This document shows positions 7,958-16,470 of a stretch of DNA of 64,000 bases, in pieces. The first letter of the stretch is position 1. Every line of letters begins with the position of its first letter. A program made the translations under genes and the position numbers. The notes beneath the pieces were generated by a model. It worked only from the letters and a program-made list of their open reading frames with translations, searched no databases and was not told the origin of the DNA. Origin of the DNA: Pseudonocardia sp. EC080619-01 (GTDB lineage: Bacteria > Actinomycetota > Actinomycetes > Mycobacteriales > Pseudonocardiaceae); contig NZ_CP012184.1 in NCBI RefSeq assembly GCF_001420995.1, forward strand, positions 5,068,501 through 5,132,500, written 5' to 3'.

Positions 7958-9772
7958 TCACGTGTGTGTCCCGGCCCGCGAGGGCCCGGTCTCGGTGGGT
8001 TCCGGGGCTCCGCCGCCGCGGGCGCCGGACCAGGCGGCCCACAGCCGGGCGTAGCGCCCGCCCGCGGCGACGAGGTCGTCGTGCGGGCCCTGCTCGACCA
8101 CCCGGCCGGCCTCCAGCACCACGACGCGGTCGGCCGCCGCGGCCTGGGTGAGCCGGTGCGCGACGACGAGGCCGGTGCGCCCGGCCAGCGCGGCCTCGGC
8201 GGACTCCTCCAGCGCGCGGGCACCGGCGCTGCCGGCCTCCGCGGTCGCCTCGTCGAGCACCAGCACCGCCGGGTCGGTGAGCACGACCCGGGCCAGCGCC
8301 AGCTGCTGGGCGGCGACGACCGGGAGCCGGTGCCCGCCGTCGCCGACGACGGTGTCCAGGCCGCCGGGGAGGGCACGGGCCCAGTCCCCGGCCCCGACCC
8401 GGTCGAGCGCGGCGAGCAGCGCGTCGTCGCCGGCGTCCGGGCAGGCCAGCCGCAGGTCCTCGGCCAGGGTGCCGGCGAACACGTGCGACTCCTGGGTCAC
8501 CAGGGCCACCGCCTCCCGCCGGGCGTCCGCGCCCAGGTCCGCCAGCGCCGCGCCGCCGATCTCCACGGTCCCGGCGCCGGGGGAGTGCACCCCCGCCACG
8601 ATCCCGGCCAGCGTCGACTTCCCGGCACCGCTGGCGCCGACCAGCGCGACCCGCTCACCGGCGGCCACGTCGAGATCGACGCCGGCGAGCACCGGGTGGC
8701 CGTCGACGTAGCTGTGGCCGAGGCCGCGCACCCGCAGCCCCGCCCCGGCGGCCGCGGCGCCGGCGCCGGCGGCGTCGTCGCCGTGCTCGAGGTCGGCGAC
8801 CCCGACGATCCGGCGCAGCCCGGCCAGCGCGGTCTGCGCCGCGTCCAGCTGGAACAGCACGATGTTGATCGGGGTGAAGAGGTTGACGAAGTACAGCGCG
8901 GCCGCGCTCGCCGTGCCGATGCTCGTCGCGCCGGACCCGACCAGCCAGAACCCGGTGATCAGCACCGCGCCGAGCCCGATGAACTCGGCCAGGTTGAGCC
9001 GGCCGAACAGCCGGGTGTGCATCCGGACGACGGCGACGACGAGCCGGGCGACCTCGGCCGCGCGCCCGGCGATCGTCGTCGCGTGGCTCTCGTGCAGCCG
9101 GAACGCGCGCACCGTGGACAGCCCGGACGCCGTGTCGAGGAGCTGCTGCTGCTGGGCGCCGCCGGCGATCCGCTGCGCCGTGTAGAGCGGCGTGGACCGG
9201 CCGAGGAACGACCGTGCCGTCCAGACCTGCACCGGGACGGCCAGGAGCGCCGCGAGCAGGAAGCGCCAGTCCAGCACCGCCAGCCCGACGCCGGTCAGCG
9301 CGACCAGCAGGGCGGCCCGGGCCAGCTCCGGCACGGCCTCGCGCACGGCCTCACCGACGACCGCGACGTCGTCGGTGACCCGGGAGGTGAGGTCGCCCGC
9401 ACCGGCCGCCTCCACCCGGGCCTGCGGCAGGTGCAGCGCGCGGTCCACGAACCGCTCGCGCAAACCGGCCAGCAGGGTCTCGCAGAACCGGGCCGCGAGG
9501 GCGACGCCGAGCGCGCCCAGCAGGCCCTGCACCACGGCGATCCCGGCCAGACCGAGCACCGGCGGCCAGACGGCGTCCGCGCCCCGGCCCTGGGCGACCC
9601 GGTCGACGATGTCGCCGAGCAGCGGTGCGGCCAGCAGGCTCACCGCGGCCCCGCCGACGAGCACCAGCAGTGCGACGACGGCGGTCCCGCGGGCCGGGCG
9701 GCCCAGCTCGCCGAGCAGGGCGCGGATCCGCGCCGTGGACGCGATCGGCAGCAGCACGGTCGGGGCGGTCAT
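7958..9772 (-). CDS. ABC exporter-fold half-transporter, catalytic Walker A/B subunit
   Basis: This 604-residue protein has six membrane segments (about residues 30-320) and then a nucleotide-binding domain. Walker A is intact (GASGAGKST, 379-387), and so is Walker B with its catalytic glutamate (VLVLDE, 503-508). The signature loop is lost: PVVAAQ occupies the place of LSGGQ near 484-489. Its partner, encoded just upstream, has the opposite pattern, so the two should form a heterodimer with one working ATP site. Its ATG overlaps the partner's stop (ATGA at 9769-9772). With the siderophore-binding protein downstream, a role in siderophore export or IrtAB-type import is likely. Direction of transport cannot be read from sequence. 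Confidence 0.9.
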   Translation of the reverse strand: MTAPTVLLPIASTARIRALLGELGRPARGTAVVALLVLVGGAAVSLLAAPLLGDIVDRVAQGRGADAVWPPVLGLAGIAVVQGLLGALGVALAARFCETLLAGLRERFVDRALHLPQARVEAAGAGDLTSRVTDDVAVVGEAVREAVPELARAALLVALTGVGLAVLDWRFLLAALLAVPVQVWTARSFLGRSTPLYTAQRIAGGAQQQQLLDTASGLSTVRAFRLHESHATTIAGRAAEVARLVVAVVRMHTRLFGRLNLAEFIGLGAVLITGFWLVGSGATSIGTASAAALYFVNLFTPINIVLFQLDAAQTALAGLRRIVGVADLEHGDDAAGAGAAAAGAGLRVRGLGHSYVDGHPVLAGVDLDVAAGERVALVGASGAGKSTLAGIVAGVHSPGAGTVEIGGAALADLGADARREAVALVTQESHVFAGTLAEDLRLACPDAGDDALLAALDRVGAGDWARALPGGLDTVVGDGGHRLPVVAAQQLALARVVLTDPAVLVLDEATAEAGSAGARALEESAEAALAGRTGLVVAHRLTQAAAADRVVVLEAGRVVEQGPHDDLVAAGGRYARLWAAWSGARGGGAPEPTETGPSRAGTHT

Positions 9773-11499
9773 GCGGTCACCACCGCGCGGTAGTCGGGGT
9801 CGTCCATCAGCTCGGCGTGCCGGCCGCGGGACCGGACCCGGCCCCCGACGACGAACAGCACCTCGCCCGCCCGGTCCAGCAGCACCGGGCTCGTGGTCAC
9901 CAGCAGGGTGCTGCGACCGGCCCGGAAACGGGCCAGGCCCTCGGCGACCCGGACCTCGGTGACGGCGTCGACCGCCGTCGTCGGGTCGTGCAGGACGAGC
10001 ACCGGGGCGTCCGCGGCCAGCGCACGGGCCAGCGCGATCCGTTGCCGCTGCCCGCCGGACAGCGACCGGCCCCGTGCGGAGACGTCGGTGTCGGCGCCCG
10101 CCGGCAGGGTCGTCGCGACCTGGTCGGCGGCCGCGGCGGCCATCGCCGGTTCCGGGTCCGTGTCGTCCGGGGCGCCGGCCAGCACGTTCTCGCGCAGGGT
10201 GCCGGTGAACAGGTGGGCGTCGTGCGCGGCGACCAGCACGGCGCCGCGGGCGACGTCGGCCGGCCACGCGTCGAGCGCGACGCCGTCGAGCGCGATCCGG
10301 CCGCCGTCCGGTTCGGTCTCCCGGGCCAGGCAGGACAGCAGCGCGGCCGCGTCCTCCGGGTCGGCGGTCACGACGGCGGCGGGCGGGCCCGGCGTCACGG
10401 TCAGGTCGAGGCCCTCGTCGCCGCCGAGGCGGCCGTGGCGCAGCCCGCGCACCGCCAGCTCGGCCGGCCCGGCGCCCGGGGTGCCGGCGAGCTCGTCCGG
10501 GCCGGAGCCGACGGCCGGTCCGGCCGAGAGCACGGTCGCGATCCGGGCCGCCGACGCCCGTCCCTGGGCGAGCCGGGCGCTGACGAAGCCGAACATCTGC
10601 AGGGGACCGACCAGGAACTGGGCCAGGCCGACCGCGGACACCAGCCCGCCGACGGTGATCGAGCCGTTCGCGGCCAGCATGCCGCCGACCAGCGCGATCA
10701 CCGCGAGGAACAGGCCGTTGGCCAGCTGGACCGAGCCGAGGAACCCGGCCTCGGCGCGGGTGGCGCGCAGTGTCGCGCCGAGCGCGTCCCGGCTGCGGAC
10801 CCGGTACCGGCGGACGGCGGCCGGGCGGGCGCCGATGCCGTTGAGCACCCGCAGCCCGGCGACCAGGTCGGCCGCGGTCCCGGCGGCCTGGGCGGCGTGC
10901 TCCTGCTCCGGCCCCGACCGCTTCTGCAGCGGCTTGACCACGAGCTGCACCAGCCAGAGCAGCGGCGGGGTGCCGAGCAGGATCAGCAGGCCCAGCGTCG
11001 GCGAGATGGTCAGCAACGAGACCGCGGCGACCGCGACGGCCGCGACCGCGGCGAACCCGAACGGGACGGCGACGTTGAGCTCGGCGACCCGCTTGGCGTC
11101 GGACACCGCGATCCCGGAGAGCTCGCCGGGCAGCCGGCCGGCCTCCCCGCCGCCCCGCGGGTGCAGCAGCCGGGCGGCGACCAGGCGGCGCAGCCGGGCG
11201 TCCGCCCATGCCTCCGCCGACCAGGCCCGCCGGGCACCGAACCGGTAGGAGTACGACAGCACCAGGAAGTCCAGTGCGAGGACCGCGAGCCACCCGGCCA
11301 GCGCGACCGGGTCCCCGGTCGCGACGGCACGGTCGATGATCACACCGACCAGCACGGGCACCAGAGCCTCGCCGGCCTGGTGGCTGCAGAACAACGCCGC
11401 CGCGGCGGCGATCCGGCCGCGGAACGCGCCGAGCGAGCCACGCAGGACGTCCCGCCCGGACACCTCCCCGAGCGGTGCCGGCTCAGCGGACCCTGTCAT
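9769..11499 (-). CDS. ABC exporter-fold half-transporter, degenerate-site subunit
   Basis: The product has 576 residues: an N-terminal six-helix membrane domain and a C-terminal nucleotide-binding domain. The phosphate-binding loop is missing; residues 377-386 read VTADPEDAAA where GxxGxGKS/T is expected. Walker B is altered to VLVLHDP (500-506), lacking the usual Asp-Glu pair. The signature LSGGQRQRIALARAL (480 onward) is perfect. It should therefore give the signature half of the single catalytic site made with the 7958-9772 protein. It is first gene of the iron operon. Its ATG lies 6 nt after a TACCCT hexamer that overlaps an iron box, suggesting a leaderless, iron-repressed transcript. 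Confidence 0.9.
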   Translation of the reverse strand: MTGSAEPAPLGEVSGRDVLRGSLGAFRGRIAAAAALFCSHQAGEALVPVLVGVIIDRAVATGDPVALAGWLAVLALDFLVLSYSYRFGARRAWSAEAWADARLRRLVAARLLHPRGGGEAGRLPGELSGIAVSDAKRVAELNVAVPFGFAAVAAVAVAAVSLLTISPTLGLLILLGTPPLLWLVQLVVKPLQKRSGPEQEHAAQAAGTAADLVAGLRVLNGIGARPAAVRRYRVRSRDALGATLRATRAEAGFLGSVQLANGLFLAVIALVGGMLAANGSITVGGLVSAVGLAQFLVGPLQMFGFVSARLAQGRASAARIATVLSAGPAVGSGPDELAGTPGAGPAELAVRGLRHGRLGGDEGLDLTVTPGPPAAVVTADPEDAAALLSCLARETEPDGGRIALDGVALDAWPADVARGAVLVAAHDAHLFTGTLRENVLAGAPDDTDPEPAMAAAAADQVATTLPAGADTDVSARGRSLSGGQRQRIALARALAADAPVLVLHDPTTAVDAVTEVRVAEGLARFRAGRSTLLVTTSPVLLDRAGEVLFVVGGRVRSRGRHAELMDDPDYRAVVTA

Positions 11500-11503
11500 G
11501 CAG

Positions 11504-11522
11504 CGAGGGTAACCTTACCTGC
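11504..11522 (-). promoter_or_regulatory. DtxR/IdeR-type iron box overlapping a leaderless -10
   Basis: Read on the minus strand the 19-mer is GCAGGTAAGGTTACCCTCG. Its core AGGTAAGGTTACCCT is a near-perfect palindrome and agrees with the IdeR/DmdR consensus TTAGGTTAGSCTAACCTAA at 12 of 19 positions. The TACCCT within it (11506-11511) ends 6 nt before the ATG at 11499. A bound repressor would block the promoter when iron is plentiful. The match is by eye. Confidence 0.68.
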
Positions 11523-11534
11523 CCGGGAAGATCA

Positions 11535-12969
11535 CTACCGGCCTGCGAGAATCGTCCAGAGATCGTCGAGCTGCCCGGTTCCGGTCGCCGGGTTGCCGAA
11601 CGCCACCCGGATCACCGGTCGCCCGCCGACGTCGGTGCCGGACAGCAGGACCCGGCCGGTCGCGTTCGCCGCGTCCAGCAGCGTCCGGGTGGCCTCGTCG
11701 TCGCCCCCGTCCGAGCCGGTGCCGGTCACGCGCAGGCAGACCAGGGCGAGCACGGGCTCGGCGGCCAGGTCGAGGCCGTCGTGACCGCGGACGCGTTCGG
11801 CCAGCTCGGCGGCCAGCGCGACGTGCCCCCGCAGGTGCGCGCAGCCCGGACAGCCCCTGGCCGTGCAGCACCGCCCACAGCTTCAACGCCCGGAACCGGC
11901 GCCCGAGCGGCACCTGCCAGTCCCGGTAGTCGACGACCGCGCCGGAGTCCGACGCCGCGTCCCGCAGGTACGGCGCCGCGATCGAGAGGGCCGCGGGCAG
12001 CGCGGACGCGTCCCGGACCCAGAGCAGCGACGCGTCGAACGCGGTGAGCAGCCACTTGTGTGCGTCGGTGCAGAACGAGTCCGCCCGGTCGGCGCCGTCG
12101 ACCACCCAGCGGTGCTCCTCGCACAGCGCCGCGACGCCCGCCCAGGCCGCGTCGACGTGCACCCAGGCCCGGTGCTCGGCCGCGACGGCGGCGACCGGGC
12201 CGACCGGGTCCGACGCGCCGGTCGAGGTGGTGCCGACGGTCGCGCACACCATGACCGGGAGCAGCCCCGCCGCCGCGTCCTCGGCCATCGCCACGCGCAG
12301 CGCCTCGGGATCCATCGACGCCGTGCCGGTCGTGCAGGGCACCGTGCGCAGGCCACGCGCACCCAGTCCGGCCGTGCGGACCGCCTTGGCCAGCGAGGAG
12401 TGCGTCTCGGCGGTCACGTACACGCGCTCGCGGCCGGTGACGCCGCGTGCCCGCCAGCCGTCGTCCGGGCCGGGTGCGGCGCGGTGCAGCGCCGCCAGCA
12501 GCGCCACCAGCGACGCCGACGACGCCGAGTCCTGGATGACGCCGCCACCGCCGCCGTCGTGGGTGAACTCCTCGGCGAGGCCGAGTGCGCGGGCCAGCTG
12601 GTCGGTGATCGCCTGCTCGACCTCGGTGCACGCCGGCGAGGTCGACCAGAGCATCCCCTGCGCCCCCGCGGAGCCGGACAGGAGCTCGCCGAGCAGCGAG
12701 GTCAGCGACGCGTTGGCCGGGAAGAACGCGTGGAAGCCGGGATGCTGCCAGCGGGTCTCGGCGTCGCCGGTGACGGTCTCGACCAGCGAGGGGAACGCGG
12801 CCAGCGGGGACGGGGCCTCGGCCGCGTGGTCGTCGAACCGGGCGCGCACGGTGCCCGGCTCGACGACGTCGCGGACCGGCCGCCGGTGCAGCCCGGCCCG
12901 GGAGTCGGCGACCGCGTCGACGAACAGGTGGCCGAGGGCGCGGAACTCGTCCGGAGTCAGGTCGGGCAC
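11535..12969 (-). pseudogene. Frameshifted PLP-dependent group II amino acid decarboxylase
   Basis: Reading from GTG 12969, about 375 codons encode a DDC/tyrosine-decarboxylase-type enzyme. It has FHAFFPANASLTSLLGELL, the HVDAAWAG segment with the PLP-contacting Asp, and the DAHKWLLTAFD motif with the Schiff-base lysine. After HGQGLSGLRA the frame loses homology. The expected end, running through PVLALVCLRV to FGNPATGTGQLDDLW, lies in another frame and stops at 11535. Joining the two needs one base removed near 11835-11845, or two added. Next to siderophore genes such an enzyme would make a polyamine building block (cadaverine- or putrescine-like). Uninterrupted length would be about 478 residues, normal for the family. 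Whether the lesion is real or a sequencing error is not decidable here. Confidence 0.75.
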
Positions 12970-12980
12970 GGAGCGTGACG

Positions 12981-14141
12981 CTACTCGGGGGCCGTTGCCC
13001 CGTGCACCGGGTGCGGATCGGTGAGGTCCCACCCGGGCAGCGGATCGGGCAGCGTCCGCCACGAGTCCGGGCCGGCGAGCAGCTCGCCGTCGGTGAGCAG
13101 CGCCGGGTCCAGCCGGGCCGCGACACCGGCCGCCGTCACCCCGAGCCCGATGAACACGATCTCCTGGCCGCGCGGACCGCCGGTCTCCGTCCAGTGCGCG
13201 GCCGGGTCCAGCGCCACGTTGGGCCCGGCCTGCGACCAGAGCCCGGCGAGGTCGGGGCGGGAGGCGATCCAGCAGAAGCCCTTGCTGCGGAGCAGCCCGG
13301 GCCACTCGGCGAGCGCGTCGAGGAGCCGGGCGGGGTGGAACGGGCGGGACGCCCGCCACGTCACCGACGCGATCCTGTACTCCTCGGTCTCCGGGGTGTG
13401 CGTGCCCTCCAGCTCCTGCGCCCAGCCGGGGGTGCGGGCCGCGCCCACCGGGTCGTACCGGTGGGTGTCGAGCAGCTCCGCGACCGGCACGTCCCCGCGG
13501 ACCGCCCGCCGGATCCGGGCGCCGGGGTTCATCCGGCGCAGCAGCGCCTCGATCCGGCCGAGCCGGTGCGGCGGGACGAGGTCGGTCTTGTTGAGTACCA
13601 GCAGGTCGGCGAACTCGACCTGGTCGGCGACCAGGTCCGCCAGGGTGCGCTCGTCGCCGTCGGCGGCCTGCAGCCCGCGGTCGGCCAGCGCGTCCCCGGT
13701 GGTCAGGAGCGTCTCGAACGCGGACGCGTCGACCACCGTGATCATGGTGTCGAGCCGGGCCCGGTCGGAGAGGGCGGTGCCGTCGTCGAAGGTCCACTCG
13801 AAGGTCGCCGCCACCGGCATCGGCTCGGAGATCCCGGTCGACTCGACGACGACGTGGTCGTAGCGGCCCTCGGCGGCGAGCTCGCCGACGGTGGTCAGCA
13901 GGTCCTCGCGCAGCGTGCAGCAGATGCAGCCGTTGGTCAGCTCGACGAGCCGTTCCTCGGTGCGGTGCAGCGTGCCCTGCCCGGCGACCAGCGCGGCGTC
14001 GATGTTGACCTCGCTCATGTCGTTCACGACGACGGCGATCCGGCGGCCCTCCCGGTTCGCCAGCAGGTGGTCGAGCAGGGTCGTCTTCCCGGCCCCCAGG
14101 AAGCCGGACAGGATCGTGACGGGCACGCGCGGATCGGCCAT
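12981..14141 (-). CDS. COG0523-family metal-chaperone GTPase (CobW/ZigA-like)
   Basis: The product has 386 residues. The P-loop LSGFLGAGKTT lies at residues 11-21. The CxCC metal-binding motif GCICC is at 71-75, the G3-type element VVVESTGISEP follows, and NKTD gives guanine specificity. The C-terminal third is the CobW_C domain. These proteins deliver zinc or another divalent metal to client enzymes and are usually Zur-regulated. The ATG at 14141 is chosen because it puts the P-loop near the N-terminus. Longer frames would run through a palindrome that looks like an operator. It lies 11 nt before the decarboxylase on the same strand, so the two may be co-transcribed. Confidence 0.88.
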   Translation of the reverse strand: MADPRVPVTILSGFLGAGKTTLLDHLLANREGRRIAVVVNDMSEVNIDAALVAGQGTLHRTEERLVELTNGCICCTLREDLLTTVGELAAEGRYDHVVVESTGISEPMPVAATFEWTFDDGTALSDRARLDTMITVVDASAFETLLTTGDALADRGLQAADGDERTLADLVADQVEFADLLVLNKTDLVPPHRLGRIEALLRRMNPGARIRRAVRGDVPVAELLDTHRYDPVGAARTPGWAQELEGTHTPETEEYRIASVTWRASRPFHPARLLDALAEWPGLLRSKGFCWIASRPDLAGLWSQAGPNVALDPAAHWTETGGPRGQEIVFIGLGVTAAGVAARLDPALLTDGELLAGPDSWRTLPDPLPGWDLTDPHPVHGATAPE

Positions 14142-14143
14142 AC

Positions 14144-14164
14144 CGATAACAGTAACAGTTGTCG
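14144..14164 (-). promoter_or_regulatory. Palindromic operator candidate (Zur-like) over the GTPase -10
   Basis: A 21-bp imperfect palindrome begins CGATAAC on the plus strand and ends GTTGTCG, with 8 of 10 arm pairs matching. It ends 3 nt before the ATG of the COG0523 gene. A TACTGT hexamer on the minus strand (14149-14154) lies inside it and ends 7 nt before the ATG. Family context suggests Zur as the binder, but the sequence is only loosely like known actinobacterial Zur boxes. Confidence 0.5.
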
Positions 14165-14178
14165 ATAAAGGTCTGGGG

Positions 14179-14817
14179 TCAGCTGCCGGTGCGGCGCTCG
14201 ACCTGCGCGCGGACGCCGGGGAGCAGGTCGTCACCGGCCGCGAGCAGGCCGGGGAGCAGCTCGGGTTCGGTGAGCAGCGCCCGGAACGCGGTGCCGATCG
14301 TGACGCCGTGCCCCGGCCGGTGCTCGACGGTCACCGGGTCCCCGGCGTGGACGTCGCCGGGCTCGACGACGCTCAGGTAGGCGCCGGGGCGGGCGGCCCG
14401 GGTGAAGGTCCGCACCCAGCCTCCGCGCTCCAGCCACGCCGCGAACGTCCGGCACGGGATCCGCGGCACCGTGACCTGCAACAGCACCGCACCGACCCGC
14501 CACCGCTCGCCGAGCTCGGCGCCCGTCACCTCGACCCCGCGGGTGGTGAGGTTCTCGCCGAACGTCCCGGCCCGCAGCGGGCCCAGCTCGGGCTCCCAGC
14601 CGTCGAGGTCCTCGCGGGCGTAGGCGTAGACGGCCTGGTCCGGGCCGCCGTGGTGGTCGGTGTCGCAGATCGGGTCGCCGTCGAGACCGCTCTCCCCGGG
14701 CCCGGGTACCTGCACGGGGACCGGCCCGGTGGCCGGGCGCTTGTCGATGCCGGACGCACCGGTCTTGGCGAGCACCGCGCGCACGATGCCGACGTTCACC
14801 GACTCCACGATTCCCAC
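14179..14817 (-). CDS. MOSC domain-containing protein (YiiM-like)
   Basis: The product has 212 residues and consists essentially of one MOSC domain, the beta-barrel found at the C-terminus of molybdenum cofactor sulfurases and in YiiM. Seen are GPICDTDHHGG-type sequence (here PICDTDHHGGPDQAVYAY), the core LRAGTFGENLTTRGVE, and the conserved cysteine in TVPRIPCRTF. YiiM-type proteins act in detoxification of N-hydroxylated substrates using Moco. The start is uncertain: GTG at 14817 or 14808 are both possible. There is no obvious link to its neighbours. It is a second molybdenum-related gene in the window, about 17 kb from the storage protein genes. Confidence 0.85.
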   Translation of the reverse strand: MGIVESVNVGIVRAVLAKTGASGIDKRPATGPVPVQVPGPGESGLDGDPICDTDHHGGPDQAVYAYAREDLDGWEPELGPLRAGTFGENLTTRGVEVTGAELGERWRVGAVLLQVTVPRIPCRTFAAWLERGGWVRTFTRAARPGAYLSVVEPGDVHAGDPVTVEHRPGHGVTIGTAFRALLTEPELLPGLLAAGDDLLPGVRAQVERRTGS

Positions 14818-14843
14818 GGGGCCGACGGTAGGCCCTTCGCGGG

Positions 14844-16379
14844 TCAGGCGGGCTGTGCGGCGCCGTACGCCGAGCGCAGGGTCGTCTTCAGCACCTTGCC
14901 GGACGGGTTGCGGGGCAGCTCCGCCACGACCTCGACGCGGGTCGGGCGCTTGTAGCGGGCCAGCCGGTCGGCGCAGTACTCCGTGATCTCGTCGAGCGTC
15001 GGGGGATCGCCGGGGTCGGCCGGGACGACGACCGCCAGCGGCGTCTCGCCCCACCGTTCGTCGGGCACCCCGATCAGCGCCACGTCGGCGACCTTCGGGT
15101 GCCCGGCCAGCACGTTCTCGACCTCCGCGCAGTAGACGTTCTCGCCGCCGCTGATCACCATGTCCTTCTTGCGGTCGACGACGTAGAGGAAGCCGTCCGG
15201 GTCCTCGCGCACCAGGTCGCCGGAGTGGAACCAGCCGCCGCGGAACGCCTCGGCCGTCTCCTCGGGCCGGTTCCAGTACCCGCGCATCACGGTGGGGCCG
15301 CGGTAGACGATCTCGCCGACGTCGCCGGGCCGGACGTCGGCCATGTCCTCGTCGACCACCCGGACCTCGACGTTGACCATCGGGGTCCCGATCGAGCCGA
15401 TCTTGCGGATCGCGTCCTCACCGCGCAACGTGCAGGTCACCGGGCTGCACTCGGTCTGGCCGAAGGCGGTCACCACGCTCGCCTGCGGGAACGTGTCGAT
15501 CATCGTGCGGATCAGCGTCGTCGACGCCGGTGCCGCGCCCCAGGAGATCCGGCGCAGCGCCGACAGGTCGCGCGACGCGAGGTCCGGCACCGCGCAGATC
15601 GCCTGCCACTGCGCGGGCACGAAGAAGCACGACGACACCCGTTCGCGCTCCAACAGCGCCACCGTCTCCACCGGGTCGAACCCGCCGGACGGCGGCACGA
15701 TCGTCCGCCCGCCGGAGATCAGCGACGGCACCATCCCGGCGAGCCCGGCGATGTGGAACAGCGGCGCCCCGGACAGCCAGACCCGGTCCTCGCCGGTGAT
15801 CCCGAGGTGTGTGATCTGGGAGAACGCGTGCAGCAGCAGGTTGCGGTGGGTGAGCACCGCGCCCTTCGGCCGTCCGGTGGTCCCCGAGGTGTACATGATG
15901 TAGGCGGCCTCGTCGTCGGAGGCGTCGTCGTCCCACCCGTCGTCCACCGGCGGGAGGCCCTCGGTGTCCGCGCCGATCACGAGCACCGCCCGCACCGCGG
16001 GGGCGTCGGCGCGCGCGTCCGCCACCGTCGCGGCGAACGCCTCGTCGCACACCACGGCCGTCGCGCCGCAGTCGGCGAGCTGGTAGCCGATCTCGCCTGC
16101 GGTGAGCCGGAAGTTCAGCGGGACGCAGATCGCGCCGCGACGCAGCACCGCGAGGTACGCCTCGACCAGCTCGACCGAGTTCAGCCCGAGGACGGCGACC
16201 CGGTCACCGCGGGCGACCCCGCGGTCGGCGAGCCCGCCCGCGAGCCGGGACACCCGGTCGTCGACCTCGGCGTAGCTGCGTGCGGTCCGTGGATCGGCCA
16301 GTGCCGGCTCGTCCGGCCGGGTGCGGGCGTGCCGCGCCAGCAGGTCCGCCATCGTCATCCCGCGCCCGGTCACCGTCAC
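14844..16379 (-). CDS. Long-chain-type acyl-CoA synthetase (AMP-forming)
   Basis: This 511-residue enzyme activates a carboxylic acid to its acyl-CoA through an acyl-adenylate. It carries the P-loop-like YTSGTTGRPKGAVLTHRN, the adenylate-binding TAFGQTECSP, the hinge region GWFHSGDLVREDPDGFLYVVDRKKDMVISGG, and the C-terminal catalytic lysine in NPSGKVLK. The GTG start at 16379 has GGGAGG 5 nt upstream. An internal ATG at 16358 is an alternative. It is divergent from an MFS transporter with 91 nt between them. Chain length is not predictable. The overall sequence resembles FadD13-type ligases. Confidence 0.9.
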   Translation of the reverse strand: MTVTGRGMTMADLLARHARTRPDEPALADPRTARSYAEVDDRVSRLAGGLADRGVARGDRVAVLGLNSVELVEAYLAVLRRGAICVPLNFRLTAGEIGYQLADCGATAVVCDEAFAATVADARADAPAVRAVLVIGADTEGLPPVDDGWDDDASDDEAAYIMYTSGTTGRPKGAVLTHRNLLLHAFSQITHLGITGEDRVWLSGAPLFHIAGLAGMVPSLISGGRTIVPPSGGFDPVETVALLERERVSSCFFVPAQWQAICAVPDLASRDLSALRRISWGAAPASTTLIRTMIDTFPQASVVTAFGQTECSPVTCTLRGEDAIRKIGSIGTPMVNVEVRVVDEDMADVRPGDVGEIVYRGPTVMRGYWNRPEETAEAFRGGWFHSGDLVREDPDGFLYVVDRKKDMVISGGENVYCAEVENVLAGHPKVADVALIGVPDERWGETPLAVVVPADPGDPPTLDEITEYCADRLARYKRPTRVEVVAELPRNPSGKVLKTTLRSAYGAAQPA

Positions 16380-16470
16380 CGCTGCCTCCCACCGTCGGGC
16401 CCCGCCGGGCCACTGTGGTCCAGGACACCCGAGTGAGGCAAGATCGCCGCCCACGGGGCAGGGTGCACAG

